Shown here: one piece after another, positions 54,748-63,497 of the stretch
Layout of the letters: each line of letters opens with the position of its first letter
Position numbering within the stretch: position 1 is the first letter of the stretch
Position numbers and translations under genes: made by a program
Assembly (NCBI RefSeq): GCF_006716695.1
Contig: NZ_VFPN01000001.1
Span: 248,001 to 312,000, forward strand
DNA from: Klugiella xanthotipulae
Lineage (GTDB): Bacteria; Actinomycetota; Actinomycetes; Actinomycetales; Microbacteriaceae
Length of the DNA stretch: 64,000 nt
Direction of reading: 5' to 3'
Notes under the pieces: model-generated
Told to the model about the DNA's origin: nothing
Seen by the model: the letters and a program-made list of their open reading frames with translations, nothing else
Databases searched by the model: none

Positions 54748-55158
54748 ATGATGCCCGCAAAAACCAATGCCGAAAGATTGCTCATCAAGCCGGGGGACCG
54801 CGTGTGGATAATGGGGTCGGGTGCCGATCTGCACACACTCGTTGAACCGCTCCCCCTGGACGCCCGGGCCACGACCAGCCCCAGCACCGGGGCCTCGGTG
54901 GCGATCACGTTTCTGCGGGACACCGGCGACCTACCCGGTGGGCTTGACGGGCATCTGAATGCACTCGCCCACGTCGATGCGGTCTGGATCGGTTTTCCGC
55001 TGGGCGAGGATACCGAGATCACCGAAGATCTCCTCAACCAGCACCTCTGGCAGCGGGGCTGGCGCACAATTGACCGGGTATCCCTCAGCGGCGCGTGGGC
55101 CGCACTGCGCGCCCGCCGACAGACCGTCCAGGAGCTCGCCGCGACGGGTGCGGAATGA
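54748..55158 (+). CDS. DUF3052-like protein
   Basis: A 136-residue protein beginning MMPAKTNAERLLIKPGDRVWIMG. The order KAERLLIKPGDxVW, a central VDAVWIGFP, and a C-terminal GWRTIDRVSLSGAWAALRAR match DUF3052 proteins, whose function is unknown. The ribosome site GGAGG lies close to the ATG; a second ATG follows immediately. The gene is followed by two hairpins. Confidence 0.65.
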   Translation: MMPAKTNAERLLIKPGDRVWIMGSGADLHTLVEPLPLDARATTSPSTGASVAITFLRDTGDLPGGLDGHLNALAHVDAVWIGFPLGEDTEITEDLLNQHLWQRGWRTIDRVSLSGAWAALRARRQTVQELAATGAE

Positions 55159-55257
55159 GCGCATCCTGACCAGTTCCACGAGTTCCCTCAACCCGGTGGA
55201 CCTGCCGGACGAGCGGGCCAGGCTTCTCTCTTCGTTTGTATTTCTACACAGAAAACG

Positions 55258-55290
55258 GTAGCCTTGAGGGCTACGTGCGGTCTACGCACG
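55258..55290 (+). terminator. Two adjacent small hairpins before tmRNA
   Basis: GTAGCC-TTGAG-GGCTAC (55258-55274) and CGTGCG-N5-CGCACG (55274-55290) lie 100 bases after the DUF3052-like gene. They may end that transcript or belong to the tmRNA promoter region; TAATAAT follows at 55294. Confidence 0.4.
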
Positions 55291-55356
55291 GGGTAATAAT
55301 TCAATAGCGTGTGATGTGACCCAACGCTTGGCCTCCGTTCGCGGCGGCCACCCTCA

Positions 55357-55725
55357 GGGGCTGATCGGTTTCGACGTTGCCTGCGAAACTGTGAGAAGCG
55401 GGTCGAGGATGCACAGTTATCTCGTTAACGATCTGTGCAAAACAATAGGTGCCAATTCTAAGCGCACCGACTTCGCTCTCGCCGCCTAAGGCCGAGTAGC
55501 AAGTCCGTCAGACCGGGTATGCTTCCGCCCCGTGCTCTGGCGTCGATTAGGGAGCTTGCTGATAAGCCGCGTTTCAGGACTTATCGGGACTTAAACTGGG
55601 ACTGGGCCCGTCGATCTAGGTGCTTGTGACAAAGATCGGGGCCGAGTAGAACGATTTCACAAGATACACCCGTAGAAGGCACAGAATCACAGCAGCGGAC
55701 CCGGGTTCAATTCCCGGCAGCTCCA
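55357..55725 (+). ncRNA. ssrA: Transfer-messenger RNA (tmRNA)
   Basis: Rescues stalled ribosomes together with SmpB. The 5' end GGGGCTGATCGGTTTCGAC and the 3' T-arm CCCGGGTTCAATTCCCGG plus CAGCTCCA fold into the tRNA-like domain; the acceptor stem GGGGCTG pairs with CAGCTCC. The resume frame at 55451 encodes ANSKRTDFALAA then TAA. The 369-base length is normal. smpB lies about 5 kb away. Confidence 0.95.
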
Positions 55726-55750
55726 CTCGGAGGCACATCACACGCCCACA

Positions 55751-55786
55751 GGATCGGTTACCCCGCGAGGTAGCCGATCCTTTTTT
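55751..55786 (+). terminator. Intrinsic terminator of tmRNA
   Basis: A 12-bp stem (GGATCGGTTACC/GGTAGCCGATCC, one G-U pair) with a 6-base loop is followed by TTTTTT. It is the clearest intrinsic terminator in the window. Confidence 0.92.
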
Positions 55787-55864
55787 ATGGGTCGCATTCC
55801 GCCCGCTGGGCAATTCGCTGAACTACACTTCTGCTAAACCTCACGTCGGCGAAAGGACACCCCC

Positions 55865-56194
55865 ATGAGCACCCTGGACGACTATATCGCTGCACTCGAC
55901 CCCGCCCAGCAGGAGATTTCGGTTGCCCTGCGCTCACTCCTCGACTCGGCGCTCCCCGAGGCGGCGGGACAGTTATGGCATGCACATCCCGTCTGGCTCC
56001 TCGCGAGGGCACCCGTCGCCGGGTTCAAGGCCTACCCGCGCTACGTCACGTTCATGATCTGGAACGCCTCGCCCATCGTCGATACGAGTGGTACTCTCGT
56101 GCCCGGCCCGCGGATGGCGACGGCCCGGTTCACCTCGATCAGCGATATTGACGAGAAGTCCATACGGAATTGGCTCGCGCAGAGCGCCGCATAA
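55865..56194 (+). CDS. DUF1801 (YdhG-like) domain protein
   Basis: A 109-residue protein. The order DDYIAALDPAQQEISVALRSLL, ALPEAAGQLWHAHPVW and KAYPRYVTFMIWN matches small DUF1801/YdhG-like proteins. No signal or membrane segment. Function unknown. GAAAGGACACCCCC precedes the ATG. Confidence 0.75.
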   Translation: MSTLDDYIAALDPAQQEISVALRSLLDSALPEAAGQLWHAHPVWLLARAPVAGFKAYPRYVTFMIWNASPIVDTSGTLVPGPRMATARFTSISDIDEKSIRNWLAQSAA

Positions 56195-56351
56195 CGGCTG
56201 CCGCGTACAGCCAAGGGGTGCGATATCTCTCAGTACACCGCACCCTGGTATGACACGGTTGGTCCCGGAGGATGATTCGCTACCGGGGAGACCTCGCGAG
56301 GATTGACTCATTCGCCTCGGGCTTGGCCCGATCAACACGAGGAGTCCCCCC

Positions 56352-56504
56352 ATGAATGACGAAACAACCACCACCGACAGTAGCAGCGCCCTGATGAGCG
56401 ACAACGAGCTCATCTACGTCGTCCTCTCCTCCGGCCTCTACCTGTACGGCACCCGCACAATATCGCTCGGCGACAGCCTCAGCCTCAGCCTCAGCCTGCG
56501 ATAA
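56352..56504 (+). CDS. Small 50-residue protein with Ser-Leu repeat
   Basis: An ATG with GAGGAG 9 bases upstream opens a 50-residue frame beginning MNDETTTTDSSSALMSDNE. A hydrophobic YVVLSSGLYLYG segment (about residues 22-33) is followed by SLSLSLSLR. The last part is encoded by a six-base repeat, AGCCTC. No family recognised; the good ribosome site is the main support. Confidence 0.45.
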   Translation: MNDETTTTDSSSALMSDNELIYVVLSSGLYLYGTRTISLGDSLSLSLSLR

Positions 56505-56845
56505 CGGAAGAAAGCCCCACCCGGCTTCGTGCACAGAATGCGGGCTCGCGACCAGAGAAGTGCGCTACGATTTCCCAGGTTTTATCTGAGCCCCGAACAG
56601 CGAGACAATCGGGTCCACCATCCGCGTGGCCGCCAACAACGTGACTCGTTTCGATGCGGCTACCCCTCCCCTGCCACCGCCGAGCTGGCACTCATGAGCG
56701 GGAGCTTCAGCTCAAAAACGGCTCCGCCCGCTCGTGTCGCCCCAGCCCCGGCCTCGCGGCGGGTCTAGCATAAGTGGATGACGCCCGGGCGCTCGCTCAC
56801 CGCCGAGCCGAGCATCCCGGACCCCCACTGCAAAGGAGCACCCCC
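56505..56845. other. Intergenic stretch without a supported gene
   Basis: The 341 bases between the small protein and the dehydrogenase hold open frames on both strands. None has a convincing start or a recognisable product. I see nothing else. Confidence 0.5.
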
Positions 56846-57955
56846 GTGTCACACACCATTCAAGCCGCCGTCCTACACGATCACCACCAACCGTTTGTGA
56901 TTGAGGATGTCCAGCTAGAGGATCCCCGCCCCGACGAGGTTCTCGTCAAAATCGTCGCCGCGGGCGTTTGCCACACCGACCTCGGCGTGCGGGCCGGCCA
57001 CATCCCCTTCCCCCTGCCCGGCGTGCTCGGCCATGAGGGTGCCGGAATTGTGGAGCGAGTGGGCAGTAGCGTGACCTCGGTGAAACCGGGCGACCAGGTG
57101 CTGCTCTCATTCACCAGTTGTGGTGAGTGCCGCAACTGCACCACCGGGCACCCCGCCTACTGCGTCACATTCTTGCCGCGTAATCTGTTGGGCGGCCGCC
57201 GCACCGACGGCAGCACGGCAATCACCCAGAACGGTGCCGAGCTCAACAGCCACTTCTTCGCCCAGTCCTCATTTGCCACGTTTGTGCTCGCCGATGAGCG
57301 CGGGGTCACCCGGGTGAGCGACACCGCCGATCTGAGCCTGCTCGCCCCGCTGGGCTGCGGCATCCAGACGGGGGCGGGAGCCGTGCTCAATATTCTTCAA
57401 CCGGAGGCCGGCTCCAGCATCGTGGTGTTCGGGGCCGGAGCGGTCGGGCTCTCAGCGGTCATGGCTGCGCGCCTCACGGGGGCCACCGAGATCATTGCGG
57501 TTGACCTCGTGGAGTCCCGGCTTGACCTAGCCCGTGAGGTGGGGGCCACCCGCGTAATTAACTCGCGCGACATCGATATCGTGCAGACGCTGCTCGACCT
57601 CACCGACGGTATCGGTGTCAACTACGCGCTTGATACAACCGGCAACGTCGGCGTGTTGCGTTCGGCCATCATGGCGCTCGCCCCCCTCGGCACGGCCGGG
57701 TCAATCGGCGCACCGCCCGCGGGGTCCACCGTGGATGTCGATGTCATGTTCCTGCTCAACGGCCGTTCCCTCGTGGGCATTACCGAGGGCGACTCCACTC
57801 CGCAGCTCTTTCTCCCCGCGCTCGTGAAACTGATCGAGCAGGGTCGCTTCCCACTCGACAAGCTCATACGCACATTCGAGTTCGCTCAGATCAATGAGGC
57901 AGCAGACGCGATCGTGGACGGCTCGGTACTCAAACCGGTACTACTGTTTTCGTAG
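56846..57955 (+). CDS. Zinc-dependent aryl/benzyl-alcohol-type dehydrogenase
   Basis: A 369-residue medium-chain dehydrogenase. Catalytic zinc ligands are in GVCHTDLG and GHEGAGIVERVG; the structural zinc cysteines are in SCGECRNCTTGHPAYC. The Rossmann motif VFGAGAVGLSAVMAA and the C-terminal FPLDKLI motif are typical of XylB-like benzyl alcohol dehydrogenases. The GTG at 56846 follows AAAGGAG and is the start I chose. It is monocistronic. Confidence 0.88.
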   Translation: MSHTIQAAVLHDHHQPFVIEDVQLEDPRPDEVLVKIVAAGVCHTDLGVRAGHIPFPLPGVLGHEGAGIVERVGSSVTSVKPGDQVLLSFTSCGECRNCTTGHPAYCVTFLPRNLLGGRRTDGSTAITQNGAELNSHFFAQSSFATFVLADERGVTRVSDTADLSLLAPLGCGIQTGAGAVLNILQPEAGSSIVVFGAGAVGLSAVMAARLTGATEIIAVDLVESRLDLAREVGATRVINSRDIDIVQTLLDLTDGIGVNYALDTTGNVGVLRSAIMALAPLGTAGSIGAPPAGSTVDVDVMFLLNGRSLVGITEGDSTPQLFLPALVKLIEQGRFPLDKLIRTFEFAQINEAADAIVDGSVLKPVLLFS

Positions 57956-58135
57956 CGCGCTTCCGTTCGTGTCTCCACCGGCAGTGCAACACACGCACCA
58001 CAGATCCGACGCAAAAAAACTTTCCAGAATTTTCCCACTCCGGCGTCATGATCGGGGTGAAGTGACTCTCTCTACTTATGGGGCCTGGTTCTCACCGGCC
58101 CCCACCACGCCATAACAATCGAGAGATCAGAAACA

Positions 58136-58391
58136 ATGCGCAGTATCCCACCCGCACTTCGAGCATCCTTTACCGTGGATGAACTTATGCAGTTCCTCCA
58201 GGAATGCTGGTGGGCCATCCTGTTGGTCGGCGTTCTCTACCTCGCTTTTTGGGCGTTTAAGAACGGCATCTTCCAGAGCAAAAAAATCCACCGGAACTCC
58301 CACCCCGGATCACGACAACCCCGTCTCGCCGGAGCAGAGCGAAGCCGCGTCTACCCCCGCTTCGAACACAGACCCCCAGTATCGGGACTGA
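58136..58391 (+). CDS. Small one-helix membrane protein with a frameshift at A7
   Basis: The ATG at 58136 opens a protein with one membrane segment (about residues 24-43, WWAILLVGVLYLAFWAFKNG). The zero frame then crosses a run of seven A (58280-58286). It continues for another 48 residues into basic, unlikely sequence and stops at 58434. Dropping one A gives a natural hydrophilic tail, STGTPTPDHDNPVSPEQSEA and onward, that ends at 58391, for about 84 residues. This is either a sequencing error, a mutation or recoding. I annotate the shorter frame-shifted product. Confidence 0.5.
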
Positions 58392-58482
58392 CGCGGGAAG
58401 GGTCCGGGGCTAGCGGCTGGGTAGAGCCGTGATGGTGTTGCTCGTCCCTGCGGCACCACGCGCACTGTAGCGCCTACCACCG

Positions 58483-58506
58483 CCCTGATGTCATACGGCA
58501 TCAGGG
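58483..58506 (+). terminator. CCCTGATG hairpin
   Basis: Perfect 8-bp arms with an 8-base loop, no T run. It lies between the small membrane protein and the strong terminator at 58528. Confidence 0.4.
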
Positions 58507-58527
58507 TGAGTCTGCCGCCCCACGGTC

Positions 58528-58569
58528 CCCCGTCTCTCCCCTGTGCGAGGGGGAGAGACGGGGCTTTTT
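58528..58569 (+). terminator. Intrinsic terminator
   Basis: A 14-bp perfect stem (CCCCGTCTCTCCCC and its complement) with an 8-base loop is followed by CTTTTTC. It ends transcription of the upstream small membrane protein before the ABM-domain gene. Confidence 0.88.
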
Positions 58570-58604
58570 CACCGACCACTCGCAACCGATGGCATCATGG
58601 ACGG

Positions 58605-59207
58605 ATGAGCCACGAGCCCGTTACCGTTTCTATCGTCCGCACCGTTCTACCCGAACACATCGATACCGTCACCCGCTGGGTCCAGGCCGGCGTCAATAAG
58701 GCCAACAAATATCCCGGATTTCTCGGGTCTGGCTGGATTCGCCTGCACAACGACTCCCACCAGTGGCTGATGCTCTATCGCTTCTCCGACCGCGATACCC
58801 TGCACGCATGGGATGACTCCACGGAACGCCTCGACTGGCTGGAGGAGGGGCACGGGATGATCCTCGACACCCGAGTGCAGAAACGTACCGGAATCGAGGG
58901 CTGGTTTGACGAGCCCGTGCCGGATGTCTCCCCCGAGGCTACCGGCCCTATCCCCGTGGTGGCCCCCGCCCCACCGCGGTGGAAGCAGGCCGCGAGCATC
59001 TGGCTGGGATTCTTCCCCGTCAACCTGGCCTTCACGCTTCTCGTGACGGCCTGGCTGCCCGGCTGGAACGATCTGCCCACCGCCCTCAAGGTGCTCATCA
59101 CCACGAGCGTTCTCACCCCACTCATGGCGTACTGGGTGCTCCCGTGGGTCACCACCCGGTTACGGGGTTGGCTGCATTCACCCACCACGGGTGACGCACC
59201 GAACTAG
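58605..59207 (+). CDS. Antibiotic biosynthesis monooxygenase (ABM) domain membrane protein
   Basis: A 200-residue protein. Residues 5-100 form an ABM-type ferredoxin-like fold, with ITVSIVRTVLPEH-like start VTVSIVRTV and the FLGSGWIR and WDDSTERLDWL segments. Two membrane segments follow (about 127-147 and 156-180). The ABM name does not mean it makes an antibiotic. It starts at ATG 58605 just after a terminator. Confidence 0.8.
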   Translation: MSHEPVTVSIVRTVLPEHIDTVTRWVQAGVNKANKYPGFLGSGWIRLHNDSHQWLMLYRFSDRDTLHAWDDSTERLDWLEEGHGMILDTRVQKRTGIEGWFDEPVPDVSPEATGPIPVVAPAPPRWKQAASIWLGFFPVNLAFTLLVTAWLPGWNDLPTALKVLITTSVLTPLMAYWVLPWVTTRLRGWLHSPTTGDAPN

Positions 59208-59263
59208 CAGAACTCCGTACGGTCCCGCCAGATTGGCCCGGGCCGAAGAAAAGCCCTACCCTG

Positions 59264-59626
59264 ATGGGTATGGATATTCTGCACACGATCTTTCTCATCC
59301 TGCACTTCATCGGTATCGGTTCCCTACTCGGCGGCTTCATAGTGCAGCTCAAGCAGCTCAAGTCCCACACCGCTGTTGTCAACATGGCCATGTTCCACGG
59401 CTCGCTTACCATGCTGGTGTCCGGTCTGGCCCTGCTCACAATCAACGAGATGGACCCCGCCGCCACGGTTGATCATATGAAAATCGGTGTCAAGCTGCTG
59501 GCGCTGGTCGTCATCGTGGTCTTGGTCATGATGAACCGTAAGAAGAGCACACCCCCGGCCTGGGTAGTGCCCACCATCGGCGGACTCACGACGCTCAACA
59601 TCATCCTCGCGGTCGCCTGGCAGTAG
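59264..59626 (+). CDS. Small four-helix membrane protein
   Basis: A 120-residue protein with four hydrophobic segments (about 5-28, 40-60, 72-92 and 100-118). Motifs of interest are HFIGIGSLLGGF and HMKIGVKLLALVVI. I do not recognise its family with certainty. Its last 26 bases overlap, antisense, the end of the PfkB kinase gene. Confidence 0.7.
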   Translation: MGMDILHTIFLILHFIGIGSLLGGFIVQLKQLKSHTAVVNMAMFHGSLTMLVSGLALLTINEMDPAATVDHMKIGVKLLALVVIVVLVMMNRKKSTPPAWVVPTIGGLTTLNIILAVAWQ

Positions 59627-60542
59627 TAGTCTCTGCCACCCCAACGGAGCCCACCTCGGTAGCGAAACGCAGCATTGCGCCGGGGTGGCGCACCGTGGCG
59701 GCGGCAATCCCCATCGCCCGATCCAGCAGGGTGCCCCACTCCGCATCCGTCTCGGGCCACCGGTGCAGGATACCTGCGGCCACAGCCGCAAACGTCGCGT
59801 CCCCGGCCCCCATCGTATCCACAACGGGCCCGTGCAGTGGAGCCACCTCCCGGTGCACGCTCACCCCGGCGCTTGTGTAGACCGAGGCACCGGCGGCACC
59901 GGCGGTAGCCAGAACGGCCCCCACCCCCGCGTCGAGCAGTCGCTGCACCACGTCGTCGAGGGGACGCCCGTAGAGCAACTCTGCGTCGTCCTCACCCACC
60001 TTGACCAGTGCGCTCATCCCGGCCACCCGTTCCCAGCCCGCGACGAAGGCCGCCCGGTCGCGCAGCATCCCGGAGCGGGGATTGGCGTCCAGCAGCAAAC
60101 GGCTCTCCGGATGGGTGATGGCCGCCACCAGCCGATCCGTCTCCTCCGCATCGTCAAGGGGAAACCCACTCACGAGCACGGCCGGTGCCACCGCGAGGGC
60201 GTGCACCTCCCGCTCGTACAACCGCAGGTGCCGGTTGCGTGCCGCCTCATTGAACGTGTAGGTGGGCTCACCGCCCACCCGCGTTGAGACGGCGCGGGAG
60301 GTTCCCAACGGGCTCGGGCTTGCCAGCAGGCTGACCCCGTGGTGGGAGAGAAATAAACGCAGCGCATCACCGTCGGCGTCCTGACCCACCGCGGCGATGA
60401 GCGAGGCAGGCACACCAAGCCGGGACAGACCCACCGCAACGTTCAGGGCGGCACCACCGGGAACGCTCGTCGTCTCCCGCTCCGTCACCAGCTCGTCAAT
60501 GAGCGCGTCCCCCACCACAACCACACGATTGATCACGGGCAC
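59601..60542 (-). CDS. PfkB family carbohydrate kinase
   Basis: A 313-residue ribokinase-like sugar kinase. The first PfkB signature PGGAALNVAVGLSRLG lies near residue 30. The second, DTMGAGDATFAAVAAG, contains the catalytic aspartate (D) of the GAGD motif, near residue 250. Substrate could be fructose, ribose or a related sugar. It starts at GTG 60542. The stop overlaps the end of the plus-strand membrane protein gene by 26 bases. Confidence 0.88.
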   Translation of the reverse strand: MPVINRVVVVGDALIDELVTERETTSVPGGAALNVAVGLSRLGVPASLIAAVGQDADGDALRLFLSHHGVSLLASPSPLGTSRAVSTRVGGEPTYTFNEAARNRHLRLYEREVHALAVAPAVLVSGFPLDDAEETDRLVAAITHPESRLLLDANPRSGMLRDRAAFVAGWERVAGMSALVKVGEDDAELLYGRPLDDVVQRLLDAGVGAVLATAGAAGASVYTSAGVSVHREVAPLHGPVVDTMGAGDATFAAVAAGILHRWPETDAEWGTLLDRAMGIAAATVRHPGAMLRFATEVGSVGVAETTTARRPRG

Positions 60543-60672
60543 ACTCTAACCCCACCTCGCACCGAAATAAAACCCCTACCGGTGCGGGAGCAGCCTCGCT
60601 AGCATGGGGTAACGCAGCGATGCGATGCGACCGTCGGCCACGCCGTGCGATCGCCAACATGAGGGGGACATC

Positions 60673-60945
60673 ATGACACACTCAACACACACCGGCACCG
60701 CGGGCGCGGGATCGGGCACCTCTCCACTGCTCACCTGGCTCGGCCGACGCTGGCTCGGCATCCTCATCGCCCTGGCGATCATCATCGTGATTGTGCAGAA
60801 CATCGGCGTGGTGCAGGCCGTACCCGTCACGGTGTTCTGGATGAGCTTCGCCCTGCCACTGTGGATTGTCCTCGCGATCTTCGGTGCGGCCGGTCTGATT
60901 ACCGGGCTCGTGCTGGCCCGCAACCGGGCCCGCCGCCGCGGCTAG
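60673..60945 (+). CDS. LapA family (DUF1049) membrane protein
   Basis: A 90-residue protein with two hydrophobic segments (about 26-44 and 58-80). The ALAIIIVIVQNIGVVQAVPVTVFW block and the positively charged tail are typical of LapA/DUF1049 proteins. GAGGGGG precedes the ATG. Its stop directly abuts the smpB stop at 60946 on the other strand. Confidence 0.85.
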   Translation: MTHSTHTGTAGAGSGTSPLLTWLGRRWLGILIALAIIIVIVQNIGVVQAVPVTVFWMSFALPLWIVLAIFGAAGLITGLVLARNRARRRG

Positions 60946-61422
60946 CTACTCGCCCAGGCGGTTGCGCATGGCCATAGCGCGTGACGCTTCACGCTTATCC
61001 TGACGCTCGCGCAACGTCTGCCGCTTGTCGTACTCTTTCTTACCCTTCGCGAGGGCCAGCTCCACCTTGGCCTTACCGTCGTTGAAGTATAGTTTGAGCG
61101 GTATGAGCGTGTAGCCACCCTCGCGGGTCTTGTGCCACAGCTTGGTAATCTCCTGCTTGTGCAGCAGCAGCTTACGCGTGCGGCGTGTGGCGTGATTCGT
61201 CCAGGTGCCGTTAAAGTATTCGGGAATGTGCACGTTATCGAGCCATACCTCGCCGTTCTCAATGAAGGCGTAGCCGTCAACAAGCGAGGCCCGACCCTGC
61301 CGGAGGGACTTCACCTCGGTACCGCGCAGCACCATACCCGCCTCAACGGTGTCCTCAATCAGGAAGTCGTGCCGGGCCTTCCGGTTGGTGGCCACAACCT
61401 TTTCGCCGCGTTCCTTGGGCAT
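60946..61422 (-). CDS. smpB: SsrA-binding protein SmpB
   Basis: Binds tmRNA and delivers it to stalled ribosomes. 158 residues: an oligonucleotide-binding fold with [42 protein letters not shown] and VHIPEY. The C-terminal tail is Lys/Arg-rich ([23 protein letters not shown]), as required for insertion in the mRNA channel. It is downstream of ftsX in the usual actinobacterial order, separated by a hairpin. Confidence 0.95.
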   Translation of the reverse strand: MPKERGEKVVATNRKARHDFLIEDTVEAGMVLRGTEVKSLRQGRASLVDGYAFIENGEVWLDNVHIPEYFNGTWTNHATRRTRKLLLHKQEITKLWHKTREGGYTLIPLKLYFNDGKAKVELALAKGKKEYDKRQTLRERQDKREASRAMAMRNRLGE

Positions 61423-61502
61423 CGTTCACTCTCCTGGGTGTATGGGGGCCGAGGGCCCGAGCCAGACCCCAGAACGGGGCAGCCTTACAGCATAGCAGCA
61501 GC

Positions 61503-61553
61503 GACGGGGATGCCCGGACCCGTCAGAAACGGCCAACCCCGGGCATCCCCGTC
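61503..61553 (-). terminator. Long hairpin between ftsX and smpB
   Basis: A perfect 15-bp stem (GACGGGGATGCCCGG and its complement) with a 21-base loop lies 12 bases past the ftsX stop. No T run follows, so it may attenuate rather than end transcription before smpB. Confidence 0.55.
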
Positions 61554-61564
61554 ATCGGTGAAAA

Positions 61565-62479
61565 CTAGACCCGCAGATACCGGGTAATGGCAACCTTAGC
61601 GGCAAACCCAGACAGCACCACGCCCAGCACAATGAGGATGGGTGGCACCACGAGCGATTGGGCCGTCGTGATATAAGACGTAAACGGCACGTTGACCGCG
61701 AGGAAGCCCTGCACAAAGAACTTGACAATCGCCACCGTGGCCGCGCTCGCGAGCACCGCCCCCACCAGGGCCGCGATAATGCCCTCCAGGATAAACGGCG
61801 TCTGAATGAACCTGTTCGAGGCCCCCACCAGGCGCATGATCCCAATCTCGCGTCGCCGCGAGAACGCGGAGAGTCGGATGGTGGTGGAGATCAATAAGAC
61901 CGCGGCGATCAGCATGAGGCCGGCAATAGACAGGGCGGTATAGCTGGCCGCGTTCAGCACCGTGAAGATGCGGTCAAGCAAACTGCGCTGATCGGTGACG
62001 CTCTGCACACCGGCCACACCGGCAAAGGTCTCCTTAATCACGTCGGCCTGAGACGGGTCTTTGAGTTTGATCCAGAAGGTTTGGTTAAGCTGCTCGGGCT
62101 TCGCAAAATCCACGACGGGGTTACCCGCAAACTGCTCGGTGAAGTTCTTGTAGGCCGCATCGTGGTCCTCGAAGAAAAAGTCGTCGATAAATGGTGCGAG
62201 CGTATCCGACTCAAGCTGGGTCTTTATCCCGTCGATCTGCTCCGGGGTGGCGTCGGTGCCGTCACAGGTATCCGAGCTGTCAAATCCTGTACACATGTAA
62301 ATGGAGACCTGGGCGCGGTCGTACCAGAACGACTTCATCTGAGTAATCTGCAATTGCAACACGATCGCCGTGCCCACAAATGTGAGCGACACAAACGTGA
62401 CCAGGATCACCGAGATCACCATAGACAGGTTACGGCGCAGACCCTGGCCTACCTCGCTCAGAACCAGTGCATACCTCAT
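61565..62479 (-). CDS. ftsX: Cell division protein FtsX
   Basis: A 304-residue permease-like partner of FtsE that governs peptidoglycan hydrolase activity at the division site. One N-terminal membrane segment (about 22-45) is followed by an extracellular loop with CTGFDSSDTCDG cysteines, and then three membrane segments towards the end with RREIGIMRLVGASNRFIQTPFILEG. The order matches the FtsX family. The ATG overlaps the ftsE stop by 4 bases. Confidence 0.94.
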   Translation of the reverse strand: MRYALVLSEVGQGLRRNLSMVISVILVTFVSLTFVGTAIVLQLQITQMKSFWYDRAQVSIYMCTGFDSSDTCDGTDATPEQIDGIKTQLESDTLAPFIDDFFFEDHDAAYKNFTEQFAGNPVVDFAKPEQLNQTFWIKLKDPSQADVIKETFAGVAGVQSVTDQRSLLDRIFTVLNAASYTALSIAGLMLIAAVLLISTTIRLSAFSRRREIGIMRLVGASNRFIQTPFILEGIIAALVGAVLASAATVAIVKFFVQGFLAVNVPFTSYITTAQSLVVPPILIVLGVVLSGFAAKVAITRYLRV

Positions 62480-63411
62480 CGAACCGGCCCCACATCCTGC
62501 TGATCGTCGTTGTCCGCGTCATCGTCACGCAGCCCCAACCGTCGGGCGATACCCGCGGTGTCGTTGAGCACGCTGATCTCGGGCTCCAGGCCCAGTTCAA
62601 ACGCCTCGTGGGTACCCGAGGAGACCTCGGCCTGGATCGCCTCGTCGAGTGACTCTGGGACGTCCTGGGCCGCAGCAGCCGCCGCGGCCGCCGCATTGGC
62701 CGCCTCACGGATGATCGGGAGCGCCGCCGTAATACCGTAGCCGCCGTGCTGTTCATCGCGCACAATCTGGCCCTCGGCCAGTTCAATCACACGCTGCTGC
62801 ATTTCGTTGACAAAACCGGCCTCGTGGGTGGCCATAACCACGGTGGTACCGCCCGCATTGATATTCTGCAGCAGGGTCATAATGCCCAAGCTCGTGTTGG
62901 GGTCAAGGTTACCGGTGGGTTCGTCAGCGAGCAGGATGGCCGGTTTATTCACGATGGCGCGGGCAATCGCCACGCGCTGCTGCTCACCACCCGACAGCTC
63001 GGTGGGCATCCGCTTGGCTTTGTTGGTCAAGCCGACCATCTCCAGGGTGTCGGTCACGGCCTCCTGGATAAATCCGCGGGACTTACCAATCACCTGGAGA
63101 CTGAACGCCACGTTGTCGTAGACGGTTTTGTTACCGAGCAGGCGGAAATCTTGGAAAACCACGCCGAGATTACGGCGAAAGTAGGGAACCTTGCGGTTGG
63201 AGATCGAGCTGAGATCCTGCCCCAGCACATTGATAGTGCCCGAGGTCACGCGCTCCTCGCGCAGGATCAACTGCAGGCAACTGGACTTACCAGAGCCCGA
63301 GGCACCCACCAGGAAGACAAACTCTCCACGCTTGACGCGGATATTGATGTCCGACAGCGCGGGCTTTGCCGTACCGGGGTATTTTTTGGAGACGTTATCA
63401 AACCAAATCAT
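62476..63411 (-). CDS. ftsE: Cell division ATP-binding protein FtsE with C-terminal extension
   Basis: ABC-type ATPase of the FtsEX complex. Walker A is GASGSGKSSCLQ, the signature is [15 protein letters not shown], Walker B is ILLADEPTGNLD, and the switch histidine is in MATHEAGFV. At 311 residues it is about 80 residues longer than the roughly 229-residue family norm. The extra tail starts near residue 225 and contains an Ala run followed by acidic DESLDEAIQ-like sequence. The tail's role is unknown. Confidence 0.93.
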   Translation of the reverse strand: MIWFDNVSKKYPGTAKPALSDINIRVKRGEFVFLVGASGSGKSSCLQLILREERVTSGTINVLGQDLSSISNRKVPYFRRNLGVVFQDFRLLGNKTVYDNVAFSLQVIGKSRGFIQEAVTDTLEMVGLTNKAKRMPTELSGGEQQRVAIARAIVNKPAILLADEPTGNLDPNTSLGIMTLLQNINAGGTTVVMATHEAGFVNEMQQRVIELAEGQIVRDEQHGGYGITAALPIIREAANAAAAAAAAAQDVPESLDEAIQAEVSSGTHEAFELGLEPEISVLNDTAGIARRLGLRDDDADNDDQQDVGPVR

Positions 63412-63497
63412 GTCGTCACGAGCCTAAGCACCCCACTCCGCTTTGACCTGGCGACGCGCGGGAGTTTGGCAAGACAACGCGGTCCACCCTTTTCCAG

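Noticed and set aside
55616-55813. Minus-strand frame with LPGIEPGS, looking like a conserved small protein
   Set aside because: It lies antisense to the 3' end of tmRNA. Such frames are widely conserved only because tmRNA is conserved.
58136-58434. The full 98-residue zero frame as the real product
   Set aside because: Its last 48 residues are basic and Gly/Pro/Ser-rich and run into the intergenic region, unlike the natural tail in the shifted frame.
58605-59207. ABM-domain protein as evidence for antibiotic synthesis
   Set aside because: The ABM fold is widespread in unrelated small enzymes, and no biosynthetic neighbours are seen.
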